Shown piece by piece: positions 45,720-56,146 of a stretch of 64,000 nt of DNA. This DNA is from Pomphorhynchus laevis (taxonomy: Eukaryota > Acanthocephala > Palaeacanthocephala > Echinorhynchida > Pomphorhynchidae), in NCBI GenBank assembly GCA_012934845.2, contig WNNJ02003276.1, positions 1-64,000 on the forward strand, given 5' to 3'. Each line of letters begins with the position of its first letter. Position 1 is the stretch's first letter. The notes under the pieces were generated by a model, which made no database searches, was not told the DNA's origin, and worked only from the letters and a program-made list of their open reading frames with translations. A program made the position numbers and the translations under genes.

Positions 45720-47639
45720 CGTGACCGTTCCCCTGCACTAATCTTCAAAATGTCCCTGAGTCCTCTTCAATTAAGGTTCAACGGCGCTTAAATGATGGTT
45801 TGTTACAAGTTCGCACGTTACTGTCTTTAGTCCTTAGAGATGCTTCATCTGATCTCATTTCCGGTACCAGAATTGTCTCACTTTTTCGTATTGGTAAGAA
45901 GGTAGAGGATGGTAAGAATCACCCTCGATTACTGAAAGCTGTTTTACAAGACATTAAATTAAGTAATTAAATTCTTCGAATTTATTTCATTTACGGTTCT
46001 AATCGGTACGAATACTAAAGGATCTCGATGTGGCAGAGCTGCAAAATTGCGTGATGATAAGGAGACTTTAAAGCAACGGCTGGCTCAAGGCGAAAAGAAA
46101 TAGACGATTAAAAATTTTAAGGTTGTGAAGCGGAGGTCTCGTATTTATTGGACACCACTGACATTGCTTCCATTGTGATATCTTTCAATTCACCTAAATT
46201 ATTTTTGTACCATCTAAATCTTGGAGTTGTTTAATTGGTGTCATACAAAATGAATCTCCCCTGTCGAATGCACTGTTTAAATATCCATCTACATTTTCAG
46301 ATATTAGTCAATCACGTTGTATCGGAATGTATCCTAATTTCGTAGCTTGCTAGAGAAAATAGATGAGCTGAGAGTCAGAGCATGGGATTATAATCCTTTA
46401 TTGATTGTCATTAATGGATCTTCGTTGAAGTATCTGACAATGAGATAAGCATCCCCAGCTACTTTTGTTATAGAGCGGATAGACGTGGTATGAAAAGGTG
46501 GTGGTGTAGTCTTATATGTTCATTCCAGTATAACGGTTGTGAGTGCAGATATAGTTTGTGATAATGGTATTGAGTCTATGTGTGCGAATTTAATCCTTTC
46601 ATTTAAGAGCACAATTCTTGCTTGATATGTGCCTAACAACTAACATGAACCTTGTAGATAAGATTGAACATCTTGATCCGTTAGGCTCTTCTGATCTTTG
46701 CGTCCTTTTAATTTATTCTCGCTATCCAAACCATCAAACCACTTACATAAAATTACCGGTAACAGTCAATAGTTTCAAGACAAATTTTTCTGCGGTTCGT
46801 GATCACCTATTACCTATTTGCTGGCTCAACCCGTTTGCAGTTAGTGTTTATGCAGCTTAGCATCAGTTTGAAACAGTGCTGCTACATCAACTCTGGCTCA
46901 ATTCTCCTTTAAAGTACGATAAAATCAATTTGTATAATAAACTCTGGTTTCACAGGGACTAAGTTCTGATCTGCAAGCGCGAAGTTTAGCATTCAAAAGG
47001 TTTAAGAATGATAAGATAAATGCATATGCTTTTAGGATTCTAAGAAATGCATTAACGTCTTTAAATGTAAGAAAATGCATCAATTCGAAGAAAATTTAGC
47101 TGAGCAGTCATCTCAAAACCCCCGCCGTCTTTTTAAGTGCGCGAGCTTTGGACACCGAAGTAATAATGTATACTCTCTTCAAACTAACTGACGTCTTGTA
47201 TGATGGTGCAGACATTGCGGTAAAATTTGCTAAACATTTTCAGATTCCATCTTCCTGAAGTTCATACGTTTGACAAACCATCGAAATTTCTTGAATAAGA
47301 TAAGTTTAATACTTTCTGTTCATGACTTTAAGCGCGCACTTTGTAATTTCAAGCCGTTGGGATCTCTTTGCCCTGACTTACTTCCACCCCTAAATTTAAA
47401 GATGCGTGTTGATGTTTTCTGCCATCCGCTTTATCGGATTATTGTTGCTTCTATATTATTTGGGAGCATTCCAGACATTTCGAATCCATTGTTATTTCAC
47501 TTAAAACGGGTGATCGATCTAATGATGATAATTAACGATCGGTAAGCTAAACATGCGTTTGTTGTCGTGTCTTAGAGAAACTATACAGAAATGTATATAC
47601 TTAGAAACAAAAGGCTTATTTTGTGTTAATCAACATAGC

Positions 47640-47640
<1 letters not shown>
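45720..47640 (+). mobile_element. decayed LINE, ORF1 and endonuclease part (family C-like)
   Basis: Traces in order are GTRIVSLFRIGKKVEDGKNH (ORF1 RRM-like part), KQRLAQGEKK and KVVKRRSRIYW, then endonuclease-like blocks: DELRVRAWDYNPLLIVIN near 46370 and KRFKNDKINAYAFRILRNAL near 47000. The RT entry follows: DFKRALCNFKPLGSLCPDLL (47320). It stops at 47640, where a TA microsatellite begins. More than ten breaks make it old. Confidence 0.65.

Positions 47641-47644
<4 letters not shown>

Positions 47645-47708
<64 letters not shown>
47645..47708. repeat. TA microsatellite
   Basis: An uninterrupted (TA)n run of about 64 bases separates the LINE from the beta array. Confidence 0.97.
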
Positions 47709-47709
<1 letters not shown>

Positions 47710-47711
<2 letters not shown>

Positions 47712-48707
47712 CTGTGTTAAACTGTGCTCCGGGAGCTAATAAGCTTCAGTTTCATAATTGTAGATGTTGCCAAAAACCGGAGTTCGATTACAAGTAGAGC
47801 AGACTTCGTTATCACTCCTAGACGATCTGATGGTAGCCGGCAGCACTCATCAGTAGGGTGAACTATACCATCAGTCGTTTCGGCTGCCTTGTGATATATT
47901 AAATAGACATTTCCGAGAATTTGCTAACGTGGTAGCATGGGCCTAGCCTCTTTAAACTAACCATGTGCTTTCCGTACCATCCTAATTTTATTCGGCAGGA
48001 ATTTTACTTGCTGTCGTTGCTTGCTTTCTCACAGGATCCTTTGGAGGATACATTTTTATAATTTTATATCTTAACTGTGTTAAAACTGTGCTCCGGGAGC
48101 TAATAAGCTTCAGTTTCATAATTGTAGATGTTGCCAAAAACTGGAGTTCGATTACAAGTAGAGCAGACTTCCTTATCACTCCTAGACGAGCTGATGGTAG
48201 CCGGCAGCACTCATCAGTAGGGTAAACCGCCATCAGAACTTTCGACTGCCTTGTGATATATTTAATAGGCATTTCCGAGAATTTGCTAACGTGATAGCAT
48301 GGGCCTAGCCTCTTTAAATTAACCGTGTGCATTCCGTACCATCCTAATTTTATTCGGCAGGAATTTTACTTGCTGTTGTTGCTTGCTTTCTCACAGGATG
48401 CTTTGGAGGATGCATTTTTATAATTTTATATCTGACTGTGTTAAACTGTGCTCCGGGAGCTAATTAGCTTCACTTTCATAATTGTAGATGTTGCCAAAAA
48501 CTGGAGTTCGATTACAAGTAGATCAGATTTCCCTATGACTCCTAGACGAGCTGATGGTAGCTGGGAGCACTCATCAGTAGGGTAAACTACCATCAGTCCT
48601 TTCGACTGCCTTGTGATATATTTAATAGGCATTTCCGAGAATTTGCTAACGTGATAGCATGGGCCTAGCCTCATTAAACTAACCATGTGCTTTCCGTACC
48701 ATCCTAA
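47710..48707 (-). repeat. beta tandem array, nearly three units of about 361 bp
   Basis: Units start at 47710, 48073 and 48433 (spacings 363 and 360) and are about 95 % alike. Landmarks are GTGCTCCGGGAGCTAAT, a box TGGAGTTCGATTACAAG, TCCTAGACGA, CATCAGTAGGGT and GGCCTAGCCTC. Frames of 81 and 114 residues on the minus strand are by-products of the repeat and show no protein family. Each unit carries the structured block described separately. The array abuts a TA microsatellite on the left and a Ty3 RT fossil on the right. Confidence 0.93.
47816..47890 (-). ncRNA. hammerhead-like structured block of beta unit 1
   Basis: Read on the minus strand: GGCAGC, CGAAAC, ACTGATGGTA, TTCACCCTA, CTGATGA, GT, GCTGCC, GG, CTACCATCAG, CGTC, TAGGAGTGA. 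GGCAGC pairs with GCUGCC, the second and fifth arms pair over 10 bp, and UUCACCCUA pairs with UAGGAGUGA with one mismatch. The equivalent blocks are at 48177-48250 and 48537-48610. Confidence 0.55.
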
Positions 48708-49110
48708 CGGGGTATACGATATATTAATGCGGGGAAAGAATACGGAAGAACATAACCAATCATTACGACAAGTATTAGAAACACTGCCTACAATTTTGCA
48801 ATAACTGAGGACTAATGTATATTATAATGAGATGTTGACTTTTACAGGTTTATCGTTTACAAACATTGTATAAAAACTACACGATCAAAACTTGAAGCCG
48901 TAAGAAATTTCAAAAATCGAGACATGAAGTTCAAGGTTTTCCAGTACTCGTCAACTAATTAACGCGATTCACCTAGCATCTATAAGCGAGTTATTACGAA
49001 AACCACTAATTGTTGAGTTACAATTCGATTATATATTTGGTCGAATACTAAAATCTCATGAGGTTAACTGAACGGCAAAGTATACAAATAATTTATAAAA
49101 ATTTTCAAAT
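48706..49110 (+). mobile_element. Ty3-type reverse transcriptase fossil
   Basis: A short piece of LTR-element RT can be read just after the beta array. It starts at the catalytic box region and continues through TEEHNQSLRQVLETLP, NEMLTFTGLSFTN and SELLRKPLI-like segments. No gag, integrase or LTR is attached. It is broken in several places and looks old. Confidence 0.65.
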
Positions 49111-50106
49111 ACCATCATGCTAATCTTCGTAATGTATTTTAAATTTCAACCATCTTTGTTTTAGAATATAAGGTTACAAACACTTTACGAATAAATAATA
49201 TTAAAGAACATTAAGAAATAACGTAATAGAAATTAGTAAACGTGCTAAATGCATGAGTAATCATAAATGTGACGATACTTTTACGTGCGAGCTATCACAT
49301 TTCTAGGTATTTTCAAAACATTGAATTGTTGATGTTTAAAGTCTTTTTCTGCATTTTTTAAAATCTTATAGAATATTTTTTTTCAGATCGTGTAGTATAT
49401 TTTTTCAAATCAAGTAATTGTATTAAAATTATATAATACTAACACTTATTAAATTGTAAATAGTTATTGATCCATATTTTTAATAAATTATTATTAGAGC
49501 TTGATCAAAAAAAGAAACATTTTATTTGATATTTCGTTAACCTCTGTTAGCATCTCAGAAAATTACTGGTAATTTAAATTACTCGGAAAATTACTGGTAA
49601 ATTCCTGGATATGCTAGAAGAGGTTAGCGAAATATCAAATAAAATTTTTTCTTCTTTCTTTGATTCAACATCAATAATTCTTTAAAAATATGATTGTTTT
49701 TCTGAATAGAGAGATATTAAATATCCAAATAGTCTATTAAAATATTAATATTAAATACGTAGACTCAGATAGCTGATTCAATTTGTCGTGTATTACTAAA
49801 AAAATCAATGTTGTATGTCTCGACAAGTGTGAAAGGAAATTTCGATTTAAAAGTAATAATGTATCTACTCAAGTTAATCCATGTTAATTATTTCATTATT
49901 AAAAGTGGAACAAATAACGATTTTTTAATTACAGTTTCGATTTTTTTCAGCGGTTGCTGACATCATTTGCTGATGCCAGCAGCTGTTGTAGAAAAAATTG
50001 GAAATTATAAGCTCAAAGAAATATTTTATTTTAATTAATAAAATTAATTAATAAATTAATTAACAAATTAATTAATTATAATTAATTTGTTAATTAAAAA
50101 TTGTTT
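49111..50106. other. AT-rich stretch without a gene
   Basis: Contains an inverted repeat at about 49535-49655 (GATATTTCGTTAACCTCTG against CAGAGG-like and TTAGCGAAATATC) and the box AATACGTAGACTCAG near 49755. No coding frame. Confidence 0.55.
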
Positions 50107-50679
50107 CAATTATAATTTTTTAAGTAGTGAGGTCCACCAATACAGCTGTTGGCTTATAGATAGGATTAAATAAACGTGCCAATATTACAATTAAAAATTT
50201 CAATTGTAATAATGGCTGCACAAGTATATAATACCAACTTAAAATTTTCAATGCAATAGTTATGAAGTCTAGAAAATTAATTAAATAATAAAAATTGTTG
50301 TTTTGTAAGAATAGCAAAAACTAAACAACGCTTTTGTAAATTCTACTACAATACCCTGCACATTGATCAACTGGAATATTCAAATTTTCAATAAAATACG
50401 GTTGAGATAAGATGTATCTGATCTCCACTGGTACATTTAAGAAAATACCAGATTTAAAAATAAAAGGAATCAATTTATATTCGTTAGCCGGAAATTACAA
50501 CGAAATAAACAAGGCTATTTCTTGGACGAACAAAAATATTAGATAGGATTGAAGCAGCGTGCAGAATAAAAAATAGTCATCAAAATTTCAATAATAACAA
50601 TGACTGCACAGGTATATCAACTTAAAATTAGGAAACAATCTATATATGACTAGTTTGATAATAGTAATCATTAGGAGAA
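50107..50679 (+). repeat. alpha repeat fragments
   Basis: Two partial units: 50107-50270 begins inside the structured block (GAGGTCCACCAATACAG) and 50537-50679 holds the second half (GGATTGAAGCAGCGTGC to TAATCATTAGGAGAA). The second ends exactly where an LTR begins. Confidence 0.8.
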
Positions 50680-51741
50680 TGTCGTGAATTAACTAACTTG
50701 TGTTTTAATGACCCGTGCGAAATAAAGCTACTCCCGCGTATCTACGAGATTATGTTTGGCGGAGGAGAATGTCGTGAATTAACTAACTTGTGTTTTAATG
50801 TTATTTGTTTTGTAGATGTTTTCAATAAAGCTACTTTAGCCTCACTTTGGATCTTAACAATTTATTGAAAACATTTGTGTGAGCATTTGTTGTCAAGATG
50901 GACCCAGTCAGAAACGGATTGGCGAACGTTGATTATGCACGATATTTGCAGCCAAGTAAACTTACAATAGACACAGAAGACCCAAACGGAGCGGATATTT
51001 GGAAACATTGGCTATCAACATTCGAAGCGTTTATCGAACACATCGGAGCTCCGTGTGAGATTCGATTAACGTTACTGCGTAATTACGTTTCTCCTCAAAT
51101 TTTCTATTCAACAACTGTCTGATTATGCAGAAGCTATCAAGACGCTTCGATCGATGTTTGAGCGACCGACCAATGTCATTTATGCTCGATATATACTATT
51201 CGCGAGGAGACAAGAAGATGCAGAAGATATTCAACACTACACTAATAGTTTAAAGCAACTAGCCTCAGAATGTAAGTTCGAAGAAGTATCGGCACAAGAT
51301 CACCGAGATCAGGCAATTCTAAATGCGTTCATAGCGGGTATTTCCTCAAAGAAAATTAGAGAACGTTTACTTGAAAACTGTACCTTAACACTAACAGACG
51401 CTTTTGAAATTGCAAAAGCTATGGAAAGTGCGGAAAAACGTTCAACGGTAATCGAAGGACCTTATTATCGACTAGCTCATGTTTCCGACAGCAGAAAGGA
51501 AGAGGCGGCAGATCAACTGGCACAAATGAATGATAGAGTAGTTGCAACAATCAAAAGTAATTGGAAGTGCTTTTTTTGTGGAAGTCAATCAAAGCATAGT
51601 CGAGAATCTTGTCCGGCAAAAAATTCAATTTGCCATAAATGTCAGAAGGAAGGACATTTTGCAAGAGCGTGTCGATCTTCACAATTCCAGTCTTCTGAGA
51701 ACTCCCAGTTTCCTCCACTTTACAAAGTCATCAGATGGTAG
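50680..51741 (+). mobile_element. Ty3-type LTR fossil: two LTR starts, pol tail and gag
   Basis: An LTR-like start (TGTCGTGAATTAACTAAC) occurs at 50680 and again at 50770. Between them is a short remnant of a pol end (the same tyrosine-rich tail as at 1-2590) and a purine tract. From 50898 a gag region follows with a capsid-type helical domain and two CCHC zinc knuckles (CFFCGSQSKHSRESC and CHKCQKEGHFARAC). Pol is absent to the right. Gag appears broken about once, and the element is incomplete. The layout suggests tandem or nested insertion of two copies sharing one LTR. Confidence 0.82.
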
Positions 51742-52017
51742 TCTAAAGGTGGTTTTTTGGTGGCTAGGATTTAGAAGTAATAAGTAGTATTACTAATGAC
51801 AAAACGACAGTCGGCAGGATTTTTCGACCAAAATGATTTAATATTCATGTTAAAAGATTAAATATTCCGCCAATGTTGCAAATTATTGATATCTTTCTAA
51901 TCAAGTTAGGCGTCGGTAATTACGATCATTATTTTCATAACGACAAGAATAAGCATTGAAGATAATACTATTGTTATTCATTTATAAACTTAAATATTTC
52001 AGGCGAATACTTATTGA
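51742..52017. other. short AT-rich spacer
   Basis: Nothing recognised between the gag fossil and the next alpha unit. Confidence 0.5.
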
Positions 52018-52500
52018 TATTTATAGGATTCCTACGTGAAATGTAGGTATTGGATCATTAGTTGATGAGGTCAACCAATACTTAAATGTATCGTACTGCT
52101 GTTGACTTATAGATAGGATTAAATTAGCGTGCAGAATAAAAAATAGTCATCAAAATTTCAATAATAACAATGACTGCACAGGTATATCAACTTAAAATTA
52201 GGAAACAAACTACAGATGACTAGTTTGATAATAGTAAATATTCTGAAAAAATAGGTTAGTTTTCAAATTGAAGCTTAAACGTTCCCCCTTTCAACGCTGA
52301 TTTAATATGAAATCAGAAATTAATTTAATTAAATCATTTAATTGTTATTAAAAGGAGTGATAGTCAGCCAACACTAAAAGAACCCAAACGTGAAACGTAG
52401 GCATTAGATCAGTTGTTGATGAGGTATATCACTACTGAAATGTAGCGTACTGCTGTTTGCTTATAGATATGATTGAAGCAATGTGAAGAATAACATGATC
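52018..52500 (+). repeat. alpha repeat, two units
   Basis: Structured blocks near 52022-52100 and 52377-52455 carry TTGATGA in place of CTGATGA, and the second has CAAAC in place of GAAAC. Both are therefore decayed at the core. Confidence 0.85.
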
Positions 52501-52570
52501 AATACTCTATTCTATATCTATATATATGGATATCGTATATATCACATATATATGTATCATTATACTATAT

Positions 52571-53965
52571 GGCAGGGATTTTTTCACCAATTGGTGAAAA
52601 AATCCAAATTCACCAAAAAAATATGGGATTTTTTTCACCAATTTTTGGCTGAAAAAAAACCGAACTTCTATTAATTTTTTTTGTTAAAAGCAAAATTAAA
52701 ATAAAATAAATCAAATTTATTAAAGAGAAACGTCATTATCGACCTTCCAGAACATCAAATTACCTAAAATTTCAAATAATTCTAGTTCATAGTAACTTTT
52801 AAAATTTTTTAAAATTTCAATTAAAAGAGCTTCTGTTTTGAAATCTCGTTCAGTTAAGACTATTTTTTTTCCTAGACTGTAAAATTAACACCCTATTCCG
52901 TTCATTTATTTGTCTTAACAAGTCAATAAATTTTCCTAAGTTAACATGTGCCACACTTGATTCGACATTTCATATTAACGCATCTCCAATATTCGATTCC
53001 ATCCGTTTTTTTTATAAAAATTGTAAATAAAATCTTCAGAAATCAAATTTTCATTTCCTTTCTGGTTTCTTATTTTAAAAAAATTTGCCATCTTATGGGT
53101 TTTTTTCCACCAATTGTTAGTGAAAATTTGGTGAAAGTATTGTTTGTGATAATTTCCAAAGTAGGACGTCCAGATTCTGTAGATTCTGTTACTTAAAAGT
53201 TTTTTTTATGATTTTTGATTTTTCATTATTATGGTTATGGTCTTTGTGCGTAATAAACGTATTCCATATGCGTATATGACCAAGGATTCGACATTTCATA
53301 TTCACGCATCTCCAATATTCGATTCAATATTCGATTGATCATACATCCTCTCATCTTGCTTCTCTCGATTTGCCTACAATTTATTGTCGTGTTCAAATTC
53401 GTCTTCTTATCGTTGCTTTCCGCCTTGTAACTCTTCATACCCCTTCATTTCTCAATCTTCCTTTTCTTGATAATTCTCGTCCTGTTTACTGTTCCTTGCG
53501 TTCCTGTAATTTCCTTCTTTTACATGTCCCAAACTACTCTACCTCCTTTGGACTCCGCTCCTTCATTGTGGCTGCTCCTCTATCATGGAACCATCTGCCC
53601 ATTCATATACGCCAATCAACTTCCTTACCGTGCTTCAAACGACAAATCCGATCCCATTTAAACAATTTATCTGCTTGACTTTTTCATTTTTGTTTGTGGA
53701 CTTGTAAGCGTACAGCTTGTACGCATTTGCCACATTAAATAAATTTGTATTATTCCATCCGTTCTTTTTTTAATAAAAATTGTAAATAAAATCTTCAGAA
53801 ATCAAATTTTCATTTCCTTTCTGGTTTCTTATTTTAAAAACCTTCCCCCTTCCCCCTTTCTCCCCTTCCCCCCTTTCCCCTCCAATTTTTGGTGAAAAAA
53901 ATCCCAATATTTTTTTGGTGAATTTGGATTTTTTTTTCACCAATTAGTGAAAAAAGTCCGTACGC
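52571..53965. mobile_element. element with ~80 bp terminal inverted repeats (foldback/MITE-like)
   Basis: The left end (CACCAATTGGTGAAAAAATC, AAATTCACCAAAAAAATAT) is the reverse complement of the right end at 53885-53965. Each end is itself palindromic (TTCACCAATTGGTGAA). The inside has no transposase: it holds a duplicated ~85 bp AT-rich segment (52995-53080 and 53755-53840) and a family A LINE tail in between. It sits inside an alpha array. Confidence 0.7.
53290..53752 (+). mobile_element. LINE family A 3' fragment nested in the foldback element
   Basis: Encodes PSFLNLPFLDNSRPVYCSLR and PLSWNHLPIHIRQSTSLPCF in one unbroken frame (53370-53678), corresponding to the C-terminal part at 12805-13125. 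It ends with the hairpin GCGTAC-AGCTT-GTACGC at 53708-53724 and an AAATAAAT-type tail. It interrupts the sequence CTCCAATATTCGATTC/CATCCG, which is continuous at 52984-53010. Confidence 0.88.
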
Positions 53966-53969
53966 TATA

Positions 53970-54025
53970 TATGATCAATTCACAATTTTATATGATCAAT
54001 TCACAATTATAATGATCAATTCACA
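53970..54025. repeat. short tandem repeat, three copies
   Basis: The unit TATGATCAATTCACAATTT is repeated three times at the edge of the foldback element. Confidence 0.85.
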
Positions 54026-54039
54026 ATTTTAAGCTTTGA

Positions 54040-54700
54040 GTGTTAAAACTCAAACTCGTCTTACAACTTAAAATTAAGAAAGAAACTACATATGACTATT
54101 TTGATAATAGTAATCAATTGCAAAAATAGGTAGGTTTTCAAATTGAAGGTAGTATTTTCAATGAATAGTATTTCACTAAATCTAATTGTCAATAAAATCA
54201 GACGAGTCGAATGATGGTCAGCCAACTTTAAAGGACCGAAACATGAAACGTAGGTATTGAATACCTAGCTGATGAGGTCCACCAATACTGAAATGTAGCT
54301 TACTGCTATTGGCTTATAGATAGGATTGAAGTAGCGTGCGGAATAAAATAGTCATAAAAATTTCAATGTTAACAAATGATAGCATAATTAAATAGGTAGG
54401 TTTTCAAATTGAAATTGAAGGTAGCACATTCCCTTATCAACGCTGATTTAATTTGAAATCAGACATGATTTCAATTAAATTTGTAAGATGTTAAATGGAT
54501 AGTATTTCATTCAATCTAATTGCCAATAAAGCAGACGAGTCGAGTGATCGTCAGCCAAGATTAAAAGCACCAAAACGTGAAACGTAGGTATTGTATAAGT
54601 AGCTGATGAGGTCTATCAATACTGAAATGTTGCATTCTGCTGTTCGCTTATAGATAGGATTAAGGGTTGCGTGCAGAATTTAAATAGTCATCAAAATTTA
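54040..54700 (+). repeat. alpha repeat, two units
   Basis: CTGATGA boxes at 54269 and 54603 (spacing 334). The first has the cleanest GGACC/GGTCC pair together with GAAAC and GTATTG/CAATAC. Confidence 0.85.
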
Positions 54701-55099
54701 AATATTTGTAAACATTTATTAAAAATGTAAATGCTTAATGTAATTTTTTGCAATTACAATTTTAATCTGATAATTTATAATCTTATATTTTACTAAATTA
54801 ATTTACTAAATAATTAATTATTAATTAACTATTTAATTGACTTAAAACATTAGAATGCAAAGCAAATTGTAGGTTTGCAGTTACTGAGAATTGAAAGTAG
54901 CGAATTTGATTTGATAATTGAGAATACACACACTTTTTAGGTTAAACTGTTAAAGGCAATATAATCTGTAATTCCTTAATTGAATTACAATTAATTGTAA
55001 TTCATTTATGAAATTATAAATTAATTTATTATCTTCAACGTGAACCTTGGAATTTGTGTTTTTCGATGTTTAATGTTCTTCCAATGTTTTTACATTAAA
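54701..55099. other. AT-rich spacer
   Basis: No gene or shared repeat recognised. Confidence 0.5.
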
Positions 55100-55330
55100 A
55101 GATCATTTTAACATTAAAAGGGCTGAAACGTGAAACGTAGATATTTGAGCATTGACTGATGAGGTCAACCAATACTGAAATGTAGCTTACTGCTGTTGGC
55201 TTATAGATAGGATTGAAGTAGCGTGCAGTGTCATTAAAAATTTTGATTTTAATTTTAATTTTGATTGACGGCACAATTATATTAACTTTAAAATTTTTTA
55301 GTATTGAAATCATTAATGCCATTTAACTAA
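55100..55330 (+). repeat. alpha repeat, one partial unit
   Basis: CTGATGA at 55156, preceded by GGGCT, GAAACGTGAAACGTAG. GGCU still pairs with GGUC through G-U pairs, a partly compensated change. This unit ends about 100 bases before the CHMP4 start codon, so it lies in the promoter region. Confidence 0.8.
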
Positions 55331-55432
55331 ATAAAATATTAAGTTACATTTTGATTTTATATAAAAAATTTATTCTAAACTTAAGCATATCTACATAAAT
55401 GCTTTAAATTAAGAAACTTTAATTTATTATAG

Positions 55433-56146
55433 ATGTCGAGTATTTTTGCGAAGATTTTCGGCCGTAACCCCAAAGAAAATCCACCAAACCCCCAAGAGGC
55501 CGCCGAGCGAATTACAGAGATTATTGATGTAATGCAAAAGCGTCAGACCTTTTTAGAAGGAAAGATTGACGATTGTATTGTTAAAGCGAAGAGATACGGT
55601 ACGAAGAATAAACGACAGGCTATAGCTGCCCTTAAGGAGAAAAAACGTTTTGAAAAGAGACTTGAACAAACTGATGGTATAATTACAACATTAGAATATC
55701 AGCGAGAAGCGCTTCAAAATGCTCAATCGAACGCGGACGTCCTTAACGTCATGGGATTCGCAGTTAAAGCACTTAAGAATGTACATAAAAATGTTGACCC
55801 GGATAAGGTCTACGATATAATTGATGACATTACCGAACAGCATGAAATTGCCGGTGAAATCGCCAACGCAATTTCTAATCCTGTTGGCGTTGTACAAAAT
55901 TTTGATGACGATGAGCTTTTGCAGGAGCTCGAGGATATTGTCCAAGAAGAAATAGATATAAAGTTAGCAAATGTGTCTCCATTGCCTGTGAACGATTCAC
56001 TACACAAATTGGTGGATGTACCATCAAAATCTGCTAATATTGTGAATAATTCGTCAGGAAGATCTAAAACTAACGTATCCAACAAAGGTAGTAAGGCTGA
56101 AGCCGAAGAAAGCGATCTTAAACATTTAGAAATGTGGGCTTCTTAA
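55433..56146 (+). CDS. CHMP4: CHMP4/Snf7, ESCRT-III core subunit
   Basis: The 237-residue product is a full-length CHMP4, the main polymer of ESCRT-III, which assembles on the cytosolic face of membranes for multivesicular-body sorting, abscission and repair. It matches the family end to end: the membrane-inserting start SSIFAKIFGRNP, the basic helix 1-2 region (AKRYGTKNKRQAIAALKEKK, near residues 54-73), EYQREALQNAQSNADVLNVM, ISNPVGVVQNFDDDELLQEL in the acidic helix 5 region, and the C-terminal DLKHLEMWAS, the ALIX Bro1-binding helix. A single exon encodes it, and the start is the only ATG consistent with the family. The region upstream is an alpha repeat. An AATAAAG near 56622 could serve for polyadenylation. 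Confidence 0.97.
   Translation: MSSIFAKIFGRNPKENPPNPQEAAERITEIIDVMQKRQTFLEGKIDDCIVKAKRYGTKNKRQAIAALKEKKRFEKRLEQTDGIITTLEYQREALQNAQSNADVLNVMGFAVKALKNVHKNVDPDKVYDIIDDITEQHEIAGEIANAISNPVGVVQNFDDDELLQELEDIVQEEIDIKLANVSPLPVNDSLHKLVDVPSKSANIVNNSSGRSKTNVSNKGSKAEAEESDLKHLEMWAS

Noticed and set aside
47816-47890. HDV-like or twister ribozyme
   Set aside because: Helix order is partly HDV-like, but the joining segment that would carry the catalytic cytosine is only GG, and no twister consensus is present.
47988-48686. Minus-strand frames of 114 and 81 residues that look like related proteins
   Set aside because: They are the same part of the tandem beta units. The similarity is repeat similarity, and no protein family is recognisable.
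54228-54310. Ordinary type II hammerhead in the alpha block
   Set aside because: Stem II and a 3 bp stem III fit, but stem I is not closed at CUGAUGA in any copy. The crossed pairing explains more of the sequence, so I keep this only as an alternative.
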